Positions 34,303 to 46,283 are shown, counted from the stretch's first letter. The stretch: DNA of 64,000 nucleotides from Phragmites australis (GCF_958298935.1 NC_084938.1:9741501-9805500); one strand, 5' to 3'. Numbers and translations: made by a program. Notes: generated by a model from the letters alone, not told the origin.

Positions 34303-34824
34303 TGTCGGTGATTAATGAACCACTGATCTCATGAATATATAGAAACAGTAGGGGGGTGCTTTCAGTAGATGAATCACATAGCACACACAGAGTTTTATAA
34401 AGGTTTAGGCCTCCGTTGGAATAATAGTCTTACGTCATGTTGGTCTTATATTAATCTCTGAGACTATTTACAAGGGGATTCTTGGCTAGCCTAGATAGAT
34501 CAAAACCTAGTCAGAGGGCTCCCTTGCGAGTATTCGGGAAGAGTAGCTAATACAGATCTAAATTACAGAAGGATCAAGGGTTCAGAGTTCCTACATGCTT
34601 GAATGACTTCAATACACTTGTACTCAGCAAGGTCCCTTGGTACCGTATAGGAGTCTTTTCTTATCATTTTTTGAGATAAACTTTCCTGTTTACGAGATAT
34701 CCTTGGCATCTGCGGGCAATTTTCATACGTCCAGAGATTCTTTTCCCAGGGATAGAGATATGCCCCGAGAATATAGGAAACCCTAGGGTATCAGGATATA
34801 GTAGTTTTATACTATCTATCGTCA
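34303..34824 (-). repeat. gypsy Tat LTR, left copy (3' LTR if one element)
   Basis: On the plus strand it starts TGTCGGTGATTAATG (minus-strand end ACCGACA, typical of Tat LTRs) and ends CTATCGTCA. It aligns along its length with 48911-49401 (shared words ACGTCATGTT, GCTAGCCTAGAT, AGATAAACTTTCC-like, AAACCC-GGGTATC-GGATAT), though clearly diverged. No primer site follows it on its outer side, and AGCCTCCCATC (a purine tract on the minus strand) borders its inner side, so it behaves as a 3' LTR of a minus-strand element. Confidence 0.72.
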
Positions 34825-35372
34825 AGCCTCCCATCAGTACGTGAAATGAGGTTTCTTCGGATCAAAGTTCTAGTTAAGATAGATAAACATTTCAATAGAC
34901 CACATCATCGAGTAGAACTCAGGTCCTCGGATAAGGCGTCTAATCAGGGTTCTTAGAGTCCTCGAGTCGTCTATTCGGGATTCCAAACACCTTCGAGTGC
35001 TCAGGCGAGCTCCCAAGAAGGTATTCTCTCCGAGTAGGAATTCTGATTCATCCGAGAACTATCGTCCCAATCTTTTGAAAGGATGGGAGAGAAAGACTTG
35101 TCACTGACCGGGTTTGGAATTTGAATTGTCACAGCGGAGATTTCGAGTAGTGGTGAGAATCTTTACCTGACAAGAGGTCACGATGACATTGGGAAACCGC
35201 ATACGCATGGCAGAGTAGTGCGCCGGTTTCTCTGGGCTACTGCTCCAATTGCACCTGCATGCGTCGAGCATTAAATGTGATGAGACGTTAAAGCAAGAGA
35301 ATGCGGCCCCGAGTCGTACTCGGAACCGTCATAATGTTAGTCGAAGAGTGACCCAGATGGGCCTCCGCCCTG

Positions 35373-35381
35373 TATAAAAGG
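35373..35381 (+). promoter_or_regulatory. TATA box for the opposite-strand ORF of the Tat element
   Basis: TATAAAAGG lies 137 bases upstream of the plus-strand ATG at 35510, followed by a pyrimidine-rich leader-like stretch. This suggests own transcription of the antisense ORF; inferred from position only. Confidence 0.55.
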
Positions 35382-35509
35382 AGATGAGGGAGCTCACACA
35401 ACGTTTTACCCCCTCTGTCATTGTTTTCCTCAAGCCATATTCTCTCGTGCTTCTCACCTGCAACCGCCACCAAAAACCCTAAACCTGCTATTTGCCTCCT
35501 CCTGACACC

Positions 35510-36010
35510 ATGGGTTGCAAGAAGATGGACAAGCTAGAGACCTCTGCTGTTGGAGCCGCCCTGGCCATGATCCTACCATGGCTGGAATCCGACGTTTCGA
35601 AGGTAGCCTTGGCCTGGGTGTAGCACGAAGAGGTTATTCCGTCGTGCGCCCTGATTTCTTGCACACTAGCAACATGCGAGACGATCCCAAGTCCAAACAC
35701 CACCTGGACTGTCATCTTTCTCGATTTCTTTCACTGCGGCTTCCATTTCCCCCTTTCCAGCTTCTTCCTTCAACTGCTCAGCTTCTACACATCAATTTCA
35801 TCAACTTCAACCCCAACTCCATCGTCATGCTCAGCGTCTTCATGCACATGTGCGAGGCCTACCTGGGTGTGTGCCCTTCTGTCGATCTCTTCAGGCATGT
35901 CTACCTCCTGAAGGGGTTTATGAATAGGGTTGCTAGTGGCACCAGATTATGTCTCTGGGAAATGAAATTCCTTCTACCAAAAAGATTGAGTCTAGAGCTT
36001 GAGCCATAAA
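35510..36010 (+). pseudogene. Tat opposite-strand ORF, 5' part (putative gypsy type transposon domain, PF04195-like)
   Basis: ATG 35510 opens MGCKKMDKLETSAVGAAL with a stop after VALAWV. The homology continues in shifted frames: TWTVIFLDFFHCGFHFPLSS, then INFNPNSIVMLSVFMHMCEA and YLGVCPSVDLFRHVYLL. FxxFFxxGFxFPLxxF, LNPNSI and CEAFLGxxPxxxLFRxxF are hallmarks of the large plant domain named putative gypsy type transposon. Its function is unknown. It lies in antisense to the gypsy pol genes and is cut at about 36010 by the SIRE-like element. Confidence 0.8.
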
Positions 36011-36452
36011 GACGCGGAGACCCTTGCCTTTATGGCTTAAGCTCCAAAGTGATCACGGCGGCGAGGAACCGGAAGAGAGGCTAGTGGTGGCTCATCCGGA
36101 TGGAGGCCTTGTCTTTGTGACTTGGTGGCTCAAAGGCCATGACCGGGTGTCGACCAATATCCTTTGTGGAGCTCCAATATGGACTAGGGGTGGTATTCAT
36201 GCCATTGATACCACGGAAAAAAAATCCTTGTACCGAGTTTGCTCTCTCTACCTTATTTATGTTTCTGCATGTACTTACTTGCAATTTACCTTCTTAGATG
36301 GGTTGCAAGCCCTTTGATCGGTAAAGTAGACACATTAGATAAACTTAGAGCACATTTAGATAGAAATTGATATAGGTTTATCTTGTGTTATTTTTGGAGC
36401 CAAAATAATTCTAAGTGTCACCCCCTTCTTAGGACGTCACCGTTCTTTCACA
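36011..36452 (+). repeat. truncated 5' LTR of the SIRE-like element
   Basis: Matches 41578-42053 of the 3' LTR; the first 1.1 kb is missing. At the break, 35995-36011 is a 17-base inverted copy of the LTR bases now at 36028-36044, giving a small hairpin that suggests a template switch. Confidence 0.85.
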
Positions 36453-36454
36453 AT

Positions 36455-36466
36455 TGGTATCAGAGC
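36455..36466 (+). other. primer-binding site (initiator Met tRNA) of the SIRE-like element
   Basis: TGGTATCAGAGC, two bases after the LTR end at 36452; exact match to the usual site. Confidence 0.93.
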
Positions 36467-36479
36467 CTCGTGCTCTTGA

Positions 36480-39360
36480 TAGGCTTAAAATCCTAGAGTT
36501 GTGGCATCTGGGGTTGGGACGAATTCTCAAAATGCTCCACTTTTCGATGGCACAAATTTTCCGTGTTGAAAAATTCTAATGTCTTGTTATTTGCAAGCTA
36601 GAGGCTTAGATATTTGGAGAGTCACCGAGTGAAGGGAATCAAGGACGTTCTAAGAGGGGGGTGAATTAGGACACTTAAAACTATTGGTTCCAAAACTTTT
36701 ACAAGATAAGACTATCTCAAATTCTATCTAAATATGCTCTAGGCTTATCTAGTATGTCTACTTCTACCGCTCATAAGGATTGCAAGGTAAATTGCAAGTA
36801 TGTAAATGCGGAAACGTAAATGAGGTAGAGAGGCAAACTCGGTATGAGGGATTTTTATCCCGTGGTATCGGTGGCACACAAGCCACCCCTAGTCCACGTT
36901 GGAGCTCCACAAAGGATATGCTCCCGGTCGCCAAGTCTCTTCTGGTCATGACTCTTGAGATACCAAGTCACCAAGACAAGACCTCAAGCACGATGAGCCA
37001 CCAAGCCACCAAGGCGAGGTCTCACCACTAACATCTCTTCCGGTCACTTGTACGCCGTCTTCACTTTGGAGCTTTAGTCACAAAGACAAGGGCATCCGCG
37101 TCCCCGCACAATTCTCTTGTCGTCGCTCCACACAAAATCGGAGGGTCAACAAGTTACCAGCGAGTCACAAAAACTCCAAGGCACGGGCGTACCTCTCAGA
37201 ACACTGTTGGATCACTCCTTGATCCATACTCTAGGTTGCAGCACCTAATAACTCTTCTCTCTAGGCTTATAAGCACTAATCACTCATTATTGGTGTGCTT
37301 AATCACCTTGGATGAACACTTTATGCTCTTGGATGGCTTAGATGTCTTCTTAGGTGTACAAGGGTTTCTCTAGACTCTAGCAACTCCAAATGAATGAGTG
37401 AGGGGTATTTATAGCCTCAACTCTGCGGACTAGCCATTATCCCAATGGATCAAATATTCTGTGAACAAAGGATGATCCGGCATTAATAGAGCTACAAGCA
37501 CCGGACCATCCGGTGTGTACATTCTCAAAAACTAGCCGTTGGAACTCCACTCTGAGTTCTTCTGAACACCGGATACTTCGCTGTATACATCCTCTTCATC
37601 ACCGGACAATCCGGTGAGTTATCCTGAGTCAAACCGTGCCAAACTTCTCCTCTGCATAAAATACTCTGGTGTGCACTGTCTTCATCACCGGATCTTCCGG
37701 TGTGTAGAACTTCTTCTTTTCTGGGGTTTCGCACACACTCTGTTAAATGCTCCGGTGAAACCTTCGGTGTGCATGAAATACATGAAGGCACAATGAATGT
37801 GCGCAATGAGAAATATCATGTGCTTGTTACTAAGCTTAATAGCATCAAGCAACTACCCCATGAAAGTGCTAATGGCATGTACTCACGTTTGAATATTCTT
37901 GTCAATGAAATCAATGGTTAGGTTTGACGCCAATTGAAAATGATCAAGTGGTAAGAAGAATACTTCAAGCTCTTCTTCCAAAGTACAAGTTGATCATCTC
38001 CATCATCTACGACAACAATGACATCAAGAAGATGACTCCAAGTCAAGTGCTCGGCAAAATCACCGCCCATGAGATGACAATGAACATAGGTGTGGAAGCT
38101 TCTTCCTTATCCGTCACCAAGAACCTTGCTCTCACAATCAAGCAAGCTAAATATCAACATATGAAGGCAAGGATGAAGAGACAAGAGCAAGAGTCAAGCT
38201 CAAGTGAAGATGATGAATTGAAGATGAAGAGAGCTATGAAGAAGATGAGCTAAGCACCTCAAGCGATGAAGAGATGGATCCCGAAGTCACCAAACTCATC
38301 TCACAAGTGGAGAAGAATATCAAGAAGATCAATACCAAGATTTATCACCCAATCTCCATGAAGGACTTGGTCAAAACAATTGATCATATTAAGAAGGGGA
38401 AGAAAAACACCAAGAACAAGAGGGAGACAAGGGGAAGCAAAGCATTCGCAAGCATAGGAAGATGGGTGAGTGATGATAAAGATTCAAGCTCAAGTGACGA
38501 GAGCATCACCATCCACTCCTCTAAGAGAAGCTCTTCCTCAAGATCATCATCACACAAGCCGTCTCGCAAGCCGTCTCACAAGTACCTTATGGCTAAAGGT
38601 ATGGATAGCGATGTAAGTGATGATGAATCCAATGAGAATTCTCCTTCCTATGAGGAACTCATTCATTTGATCAATGAGCAATAAAGGGCCCTTAAGAAAT
38701 AATCAAAAGAGCTTAAGAAATTCAATGCACTTGATGACATTCATGCTACCTTTATTTCTAATTATTAACAATTATTGTGCAAATTCAATTTGCTAAACAA
38801 GGAGCATGAAGAGCTTAAGAATAAATTTGAGTGCATTGAATCTCAAACTAAGATCCATTTGAAGCAATATACCCCTCTTTTTAATTACAATCCTAATGTA
38901 GATGCTTTCACTTCTTGTGATGATTTATATGCTTTATCTAGCTCACCCCTTTACAATGAGATTTGTATTGAGAATGTTGTTGTAGAATAATCTAATGAAC
39001 ACATTGCATAAGAGAATGATGAGCTCAAGCAAGAAGTGGAGAAGCTCAATGAGTACTTGGCGAGATTGAAGGGCAAAGGACATGTACAACCTCCTCAAGA
39101 TAACCATGCTTTCATGGTGAAGAAGCTTGCAGAGGGGTCAACCGTGACATACTTCAAATGCTATCAAGAAGGTCAAAAGTTCAAGAAGGAAAATGGTAAA
39201 GAGCAACCACTACAAGCTCAAGAAGAAGGAAAATGGTAAGGTGGTTGCACACATGGTTGGGAAGAAGGATCGGAGGTGGAACCAACCTATTAGGGTACCC
39301 AAGAAAGTCATCATCAACATGAAGTGGCCCCAATCGGTTTGCGTTGCAAAGAAGACTTGA
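36480..39360 (+). pseudogene. SIRE/Maximus-like gag, interrupted by an inverted LTR and several stops
   Basis: The start reads VASGVGTNSQNAPLFDGTNF and LMSCYLQARGLDIWRVTE up to 36631. After an inverted LTR piece (36632 to about 37770) it resumes IHEGTMNVRNEKYHVLV, ESANGMYSRLNILVNEING, MTPSQVLGKITAHEM, a Lys/Ser-rich stretch and a coiled-coil-like Glu/Lys-rich part (about 38690-39070). About 60 residues are lost at the insertion. The zinc knuckle near 39150 is degraded: YFKCYQEGQK keeps one Cys, and the expected partner Cys and His are changed. It ends HMVGKKDRRWNQPIRVPK in another frame. Confidence 0.82.
36632..37770 (-). repeat. inverted, 5'-truncated LTR of the same SIRE-like family inside gag
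   Basis: GACGTTCTAAGAGGGGGGTG at 36647 on is the reverse complement of the LTR end at 42020-42040. The match runs on through the inverted counterparts of the ATACCACG, GGAGCTCCA, AGTGATTAGTGCTTATA and palindrome-array parts. About 230 bases from the LTR start are missing. Probably a nested solo LTR or the trace of an inversion. Confidence 0.82.
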
Positions 39361-40453
39361 AGTCCGAGACGGCTATAGGGATTTGGAGGCTTGGCTTACA
39401 AGATGAAGTGAAGATCCAAGCAAAGAAGCCAAGTGTACAAGATGAACGCATTGATGGAAATTATGACCATCACATACCCAAATCCCCATCCAAAGGTAAA
39501 AGAGGTAAGTGTAGCTAGATTCTTGTTCATGTATTTTTGTTTTGCTTCTAGCTCATTTGTCTTGTCTAGGATTGCATGTACTTATTTCAATTTATTGCAA
39601 TGCCTAGAGTAGGTTTTCATATGGTAGGTTGATTGTATTTTTATCTTATCCATGAGCAACCTAAATAGTTTATTAGTGGTAGGTTTCTTTTATAGCACTA
39701 GTTTTACATTTGATATCTTTTATGCGCCATGATCCAATCTATAGGATAAGTCCCCATTGTTATCAACAACAAGTGCATATATTTCACAAGTATTAAATAC
39801 TTGTATGCACACGTTTAGGAGGAGTATATCTTATAGTTTGTGATTTTAAGACTAATATGTGTTTCAAGATGCATCTCTTGTAGTCTCATGGAGCAAATCA
39901 ATATGTCTCCGGAGATATGCTATGCTCAAACGCTTCAAATTGGTATCATTCTCAAATCTTTGTTCATTTAAGCTATCTCCATGCATAATATAGCTTAAAC
40001 TTCCTATCTCGACATATTATCTAGTTATGCATATGCTTCTTTCTCACCATATGTATGCACACATATAGGGAGAGTTTAGACTATATTATGTGGGTTTCGT
40101 GAATTATGATCCATATGCTTTTATCCTTTTCAATTGGTATCATTCTTTTTATAGTGAGATTTCTAGAATTGGTATCATTACAATTAGTATCATTTTTAAT
40201 TGGATCATGATTTGTGAAGCTCTCTCCAATGTGGTCTAATCAAGGGGGAGATGCTCTTGCTTAGGTCAAATCAAGAGAGATAGTGGCAATGGTAAAAGGG
40301 GGAGCCACAACATAAGGGGACTAAGTGGTAAGAACATACATCCAAGCAATATGGTAAGACTTTATACTCATTTATGATCTTTACATTTGGAATCATTTGT
40401 TATTTGCTACTTACTTTGGTTGTATTGTCATCAATCACCAAAAAGGGAGAGAT
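39361..40453 (+). other. pol-free 3' tract of the SIRE-like element
   Basis: No protease, integrase or RT motif on either strand. Short words such as ATTGGTATCATT recur. It ends AAAAAGGGAGAGA, the polypurine tract. The corresponding tract at 51000-52287 is clearly homologous. Confidence 0.75.
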
Positions 40454-42053
40454 TGTAATGAAAATAGCCCTATTAGACCATGATTATGATTTTGGTGATT
40501 AATGATAACATGATTGTGATTTTGGTCATTGCGACTAGCATGTTTGTCAAAAATATAGGTTACTAGGTCTCATAGATGCAATACATGAAGAAGCCACCGA
40601 AGTCGGGACAAAGTTTGGTTGAATTGAAAAAGTCCCAGGAGAAATGACTACACCGGATGGTCCAGTGCTTAGGGTATTTGCACTCACTGGAGCATCTCTT
40701 TCAAAGGGGAACAGAGGCATGATAGCCTCACTGGATAGTCCGGTGATGAAGCAAGGCAATACACCAGACAAGGAACAGTGCAAAGATGAAAAAGAAGTAG
40801 AAGACATCATCGGATAGTCCGCTGATTGATTTGAATACACCAGAGGAATACACCGGAGCATTGTTGACGAAGGGGAGAATGCAGTGACCTCACCGGAAGG
40901 TCCGGTGCTCTGAAGATTTGTACACTGGAGCATATTTTCTAGAGAGGGTTGCAATGGCTTGGCTGGCTGAGGATAACGCACTGGATAGTCTGGTGATGAA
41001 GTGATGTGCACCGGAGAATACACCGAAGCAATTTATACAGAGAAGATGTTGGCTTGGATGGCTACGGTATACTCACCGGAAAGTCCGATAATAAAGATGG
41101 AGTATACACCAGAGTATCCGGTGTTCACAAAGGCTTGAATGGGGTTCCAACGGCTAGTTTGTGAGAGTGTACTCAACGGATGATCCGGTGTTAGTACTAC
41201 TATTCTCGCCGGATCATCTGGTGTTCATAGCTTTTTAGAGCCGTTGGGTTAATGGCTAGTGCGCGAGTTTGAGGCTATAAATACCCCTGCACTCAGTCAT
41301 TTAAGTGTGCTGGAGTCCTGAGAAGTTCATGTACACCTAAGAAGACATCCAAGACACCAAAGTGCTTAAAGTGATCATCCAAGGCGATTAAGCACAAGAT
41401 TAGTGAGTGATTAGTGCTTATAGGCCTAGAGAGTGAGTTGCTAGGTGATTGATGCCTAGAGAGTGCATCAATAAGTGATCCAACAGTGTACCTCTTGGTA
41501 CGCCAGCGCTTTGGAGTCTTGGTGACTCGCCGGCAATCTTGTTGACTCTCCGACTTGGTGTGGAGCGGTGTGCAGGGATACGGAGACCCTTACCTTTATG
41601 GCTCAAGCTCCGAAGTGATCATGGCAACGAGGAACCAGAAGAGATGCTAGTGGTGAGACCTTGACTTGGTGGCTTGGTGGCTCATCCGGGTGGAGGTCTT
41701 GTCTTTGTGACTTGGTGGCTAAAAGGTCGTGATCGGGTGACGACCGTGAGCATATCCTTTATGGAGCTCCAACGTGGACTAGGGGTGGCATTCATGCCAT
41801 CGATACCACGAGAAAAAATCCTTGTGCCGAGTTTGCACTCTCTACCTTATTTACGTTTCCATATTTACTTACTTGCAATTTATCTTCTTAGATAGTTTGC
41901 AAGTCCTTTGATCGGTAGAGTAGACACACTAGATAAACCTAGATCACATTTAGGTTGAAATTGATATAGGTTTATCTTGTGTTGTTTTTGGAGCTGAAAT
42001 GGTTCTGAGTGTCCTAATTCACCCCCCTCTTAGGACGTCACTATTCCCTCACA
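40454..42053 (+). repeat. 3' LTR of the SIRE-like element (1600 bp) with palindrome array
   Basis: Begins TGTAATGAAAATAGCCC directly after the purine tract and ends CCCTCACA. 40651-41223 contains nine 17-bp palindromes of the form CACCGGA-NNN-TCCGGTG. A TATAAATACC box is at 41276-41285. Over the shared part it differs from the 5' LTR by roughly 10-15% by eye. Confidence 0.88.
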
Positions 42054-42360
42054 TTGACGGAGTACATCAGCTTCTACACCAAGAATTCCTGATCAGGGTG
42101 GCATAATAAATGGTTCTTCTACCAGCCCGGCCCACCGAAACTCCCTTATCAGGGTCTCGCGCCACTGGTGAGGCAGTTGTGGAAGGAGGAGCTGAGACCT
42201 ACCACTGTCTCTCTGGTCCTTGTCGTCGAGATCCGGGAGCTTAAGGAGCGGGTTTTGAGCGTGGGATGTTGCCAAGGACTTCATCAAGTGCCGCATGTGT
42301 CGTATGAGGTCAAGGATTTCCGGTGCTTGGGACTTTACAGCCGTGGAGGACCTAGCTTGA
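42054..42360 (+). pseudogene. Tat opposite-strand ORF, 3' part
   Basis: After the SIRE-like 3' LTR the ORF continues: EYISFYTKNS, a stop, GWHNKWFFYQPGPPKLPYQG, then, after a frame change, VAKDFIKCRMCRMRSRIS and a stop. GWHxxWFYxxxPGPPLPxY and V-DFxxRRIxPLxxR are seen in PF04195-containing Tat ORFs. This places the two halves 6 kb apart because of the insertion. Confidence 0.72.
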
Positions 42361-43914
42361 GAAGGTGAGCCAGGTACCGACCTATCTTGAGTAGCTATTA
42401 GGGGAGCTATCTCGTAGCGACATGTAGAATCTTTTTATAGGGTTTTTATTGAGTTTTATTACTGTTTGGTGTACTGTTCTTAGTATTTTCCTTGGTGTGC
42501 TTTTACGGTATGCTGATATTTAGGAGGTGAGCAGTTCGTGAACCTGTAGGATTAGACTTTTGAAGAATTTGAGCAACTCCCCGCTAAAGGCAAGTGTCCT
42601 TGCTCATTTTGCACCTAACTTAGGGTTGTATGTTAGCATTTTATCCTTCTTGCATGCTTGGTCTAAATTGGAATACCTTGTTAAGGTTTATTAGTATTTG
42701 TATCATTTTCCTTGTCACCGTAGATAGAGTCCCTGGGATAAGGGTAGTTATGCTTAGTCGTTGTCATGGTTGGTTGGGTTTCAAAGTAAATATGATTAAT
42801 GTCTATGCAACATGAACCGGGAATGGTAATTTTTGTAGCAACATGGAGTTAGGGATCCTATCAGAATGGTTGGTTTGCTGATGGTGCGGGTATGCACGTG
42901 TGTAGGGAATACACAGTTGGATTGTGGTTTGTACTTATGTGGGATCCTAAGGATCAGTTCTTGAAGCATGTAACCCGGCTAAACAGTGCAATCACGAACC
43001 TTACATGGGCATGACCTGGCCAATTAATTAGCCATCCCTTTGATTCTGTAAGCACCAGTGGATGGTTGAGTAGCACAAGATGGGGCTTCTGTAATGATAG
43101 AATTACTGTTAGCACTGAAACCTTAGTGGGTGCTTACGGGTTGGCGGGAGCTTTGTAAAGGCATTGTAGTGACCTCTCAACGCACACCTCGGAAGTGTGT
43201 ATGGTACCGATGGGTACCGACAAAAGAGTTGATCACGACTCATGGGTAAAGTGTGCAAACTCTACAGAGTATAAAACTGATTGATCAGCCATGCTCACGG
43301 TTGAGAGCGGCTTGGACTTCTTCTTGATTAGTTTGGATCAGGGATTTGGGATGGATAGTCGAGTAGCAAGGTAATGGTATTACCTGGTGTGTCTTAGTAG
43401 TCAGATGGAATCCGATGAGTTGTTCCTCTTGTTTAAGTGGTATCTTCACACTTAGTAAATAGGATGTCTTTTTTTGGAGTTATAGGTCAAGGATGCTTAG
43501 TGCTGTAAACCAGTATCTAACTTTTCTTGTCTTAAGCCCCATGTCATGCTTTCCTATACTTGTAGAGTACATTATGTACTCGCACCTGTTGTTTCCTCTC
43601 TTGCATTCTACCGTTGTTTAGAAGCCATCAATGAAGTTGCACTCTATGATGGAGACGACTTCAACCCAGAGTTCCTTTTCTAGGCTGGTGTTTCCCGGTT
43701 AACACCTTTGGACGATGGAAGACCCTCTGGCGCTAGAGTTTACCTTTCTACTATGCTTTTCTTCTAGACCCTTGGGTCCTTTTGTAATAAGTTATGATGA
43801 TAATGTAATAATAGCACTATGATGATACGTTGATGATGTAACACATGTATAAAACTTGATCCTGGCATACATATGGTTGTACCTAGTTTTGTTCCTTTAA
43901 AACCGGGTGTTACA
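42361..43914 (-). repeat. probable gypsy-type LTR or LTR-element remnant; left edge uncertain
   Basis: On the minus strand a sequence starts TGTAACACCCGGTTTTAAAG at 43914, the usual opening of a group of grass gypsy LTRs, and cuts the Tat integrase just before its catalytic Glu. The internal text (AACTCCCCGCTAAAGGCAAG; GAGACGACTTCAACCCAGAG) is familiar from grass LTR elements but has no coding frame. A CA end was not located. Confidence 0.5.
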
Positions 43915-44345
43915 CCATTTGACATGTCCGTTGCTTTATGGGTGTGCCACAGACGCATAACAGACTGTAGTGCCAAGTTTTTCGCAGTAATCGATGAACA
44001 CCACGCTGGAGAATTGAGTATCATTGTCAGTGATGATCCTGCTTGGGATGCTGAATCTTGTCATGATGCTTTTCATGATGAATTTCTTGGTAGCCACCGA
44101 CGTGATTTTTTCGACTGGCTAAGCTTCAATCCACTTGGTGAAGGTGTCAATTGCAATGAACAGGAACTTAAAGCCCCCATGTCACGAATGGCCACAACAA
44201 AGGGATCATCTGTAAGGCTTGAGTGGGTTGATGTACTCTTATGCTATGAAATTGATAGCTTGTACACTTCTTTAGCAACTCGCTCGCATCATGGGGAGTC
44301 GTATGCTAATAGAAACCTTGTCTGAATCGCTTTCCGACCAGGGTT
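43915..44345 (-). pseudogene. Tat integrase remnant
   Basis: On the minus strand: HDASELLKKC (end of the zinc-binding region), IPLLWPFVTWG, then FKFLFIAIDTFTKWIEA with the first catalytic Asp, a stop, KKFIMKSI, IITDNDTQFSS with the second Asp, and CYASVAHP, a stop, SNGHVK. A short deletion joins TWG to FKFLF. The Glu-containing end is lost at the LTR boundary at 43914. Confidence 0.85.
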
Positions 44346-44552
44346 CGGAAGGAAGCGTGAGCTCCACACCCCCCCCCCCCACAAATGGATTTCTTCGAGT
44401 AGTTATCTACCCTGCTTTTCAGAAATGCATTTCATGAGTACTCCATAAGTGCCTTTTCGATAAGGTATACATCTTAGATTGACTGGAAATTTGTTCGGTC
44501 AGTGCATCAGCTTCAGGCACAACTCGATCTTTAAGGTACAAGCAGATCATGG
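44346..44552 (-). other. decayed linker of Tat pol, with a C11 run
   Basis: Between RNase H and integrase; contains C11 near 44370-44380. No continuous frame. Confidence 0.5.
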
Positions 44553-46283
44553 TCATCCACAAAACTTCGCTTTCAACTGAGCCACAAGTTCCCCTGCGAC
44601 TCCTTTTAGAGCGTCAATCCCTAGCGAGCCCTTGAACTGATTATAGGTCTCGTAGACCACCACTCCCTCGGTTGCGTTCTTTGATGATTTCACAGACGAC
44701 TTTGAGAGTTTCTCTATGAAAATCCCAGGTTGTCCTGGAGACTGTGAGGATACCATGCGGGCAAGACAATCGGCAAGACAATTATTCTTCCTTGGGATAT
44801 ACTTGACCTCGAGTCCAATGAATTTCTTTTCCAGCTTCCTCACCTCCGTGAGGTAGTCTATCATGGTCTTATCTGTGGTTTGATACTCCATGCTAACTTG
44901 CTTCACCACCAACTGTGAATCCCCTTTCACAAGCAGGCGGCAGATGCCAAAAGCAGAAGCTACTCAGAGTCCGATTAGTAGAGCCCCATAGTCGGCCACG
45001 TTATTTGTAGCCAAAGAATCAATCAACAAAGCATATTGTAGGCTTTCTCCTGTTGGAGAGATTGGTATAATCCCAGCCCCCACACCTTGAAGTGTGAGTG
45101 ATCCGTCGAAGAATAGAGTCCATACATTCGATAGGTTGCCATGGTCATCCTGGGGTTGATCTGGTTCTGTCCATTTGGCCATGAAGTCAGTAAGTGCTTG
45201 TGTCCTGGTTGGTATTCGAGGCACGAAATGGACATCAAATTCCCGAGTTCAACTGACCACTTGGCGATTCAGCCGATTGCATCTCTGTTGTGAAAGATAT
45301 CGCCCAATGGGAATATTGATGGTATTGTGATCTTTTGAGCCTAGAAGTAATGTTGTAACTTACGATAGGCCATCAGCACTGCATATAACAGCTTTTGCAC
45401 CTGCGGATAGTGTTCTTTAGGACTGTGGAGCTACTTCACTGATGTAATACACCGGTCGCTGGATTTTCTCCCATTTGTCTTGTACTTCCATTTCAACCAC
45501 CAAGACCCCACTTACAGCCCGTGGTCCGACCATGATGTATAAGAGTAAATCTTCATCTACTTCTTTAAATCGAAACATAGAATAAGCACAGGGGGGAAGA
45601 AAGATATCTCTTTAAATTGTCAAATGCCTCATCTGCTTCTTTTGACAACTCAAACTTGTCATGTCGTCTTAACAACTCGAAGAAGGTAAGTCCTCGATCT
45701 CTGAGCCAGGAAATAGACCGACTAAAGGCTGCCATGCATCCGGTTAGTCTCTGAACTACTCGTACTAATTTTGGGAGTTGCATCACAACAATAGCTTTGA
45801 TCTTTTCGAGATTGATTTCTACTCCCCGGTAAGACACTACATATTTGAGTGTTTTTCCCGCGTTGACTCCAAATAAACACTTTTTTGAGTTTAGCATGAC
45901 CCGATTCTTGCACAGGTTGTTGGATGTTTCTTATAGGTCGAAGATGAGATCTTCCTTCTTCTTGCTTTTGATGACGAGATCATCTATGTAGGCCTCTATG
46001 TTCTGACTGATCTGATCATAGAGTGTTATCTGCATTTCTCGTTGGTATGTGGTACCTTCAATCCGAAAGGCATTTTAACATAGCAATAGACCCCAAACGA
46101 GATAATAAAGGAGATCTTCTCCTCATCTTCTAGGTTCATGCTAGTCTGGTGATAACCAGAATAGGCATCAAGCAGGCTTAGATAATCGCAGCCAGAGGTG
46201 GAATCAACTATCTGATCTATTCGTGGTAAAGGAAAAGCATCCTTAGGGCAAGATTTATTGAGATCCGTGAAGTCGACACACAT
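44553..46283 (-). pseudogene. Tat gypsy reverse transcriptase and RNase H, several frameshifts
   Basis: On the minus strand: VDFTDLNKSCPKDAFPLPRI, LDAYSGYHQ and MPFGLK (46283-46040), the catalytic YIDD in EAYIDDLVIKSKK (about 45960-46000), SKKCLFGV and the thumb/connection region (45897-45565), then RNase H with FFDGSLTLQGVGAG (about 45060-45115) and KGDSQLVVKQV, IPRKNNCLADCLA (44930-44740). The style FTDLNKxCPKDxFPLPRIDQ is Tat/Retand-like. At least three frame changes. Confidence 0.9.

Larger units (their letters stand above)
36011..42053 (+). mobile_element. SIRE/Maximus-like copia element without pol (gag-only)
   Basis: A truncated 5' LTR (36011-36452), primer site (36455-36466), broken gag (about 36480-39360), a pol-free 1.1-kb tract (39360-40453) and a full 3' LTR (40454-42053). 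The Tat opposite-strand ORF continues on the far side (42054 on), which fixes both ends. The second partial copy at 50560-52735 has the same gag-to-3'-tract junction, so absence of pol is a family property. Such elements are described as TR-GAG or similar non-autonomous types. Confidence 0.82.

Noticed and set aside
40651..41223. CRISPR-like array
   Set aside because: Regularly spaced palindromes, but the units vary, lie inside a plant LTR and have no associated genes.
43873..44325. 150-codon plus frame
   Set aside because: Antisense of the Tat integrase remnant, whose residues on the minus strand are recognisable.
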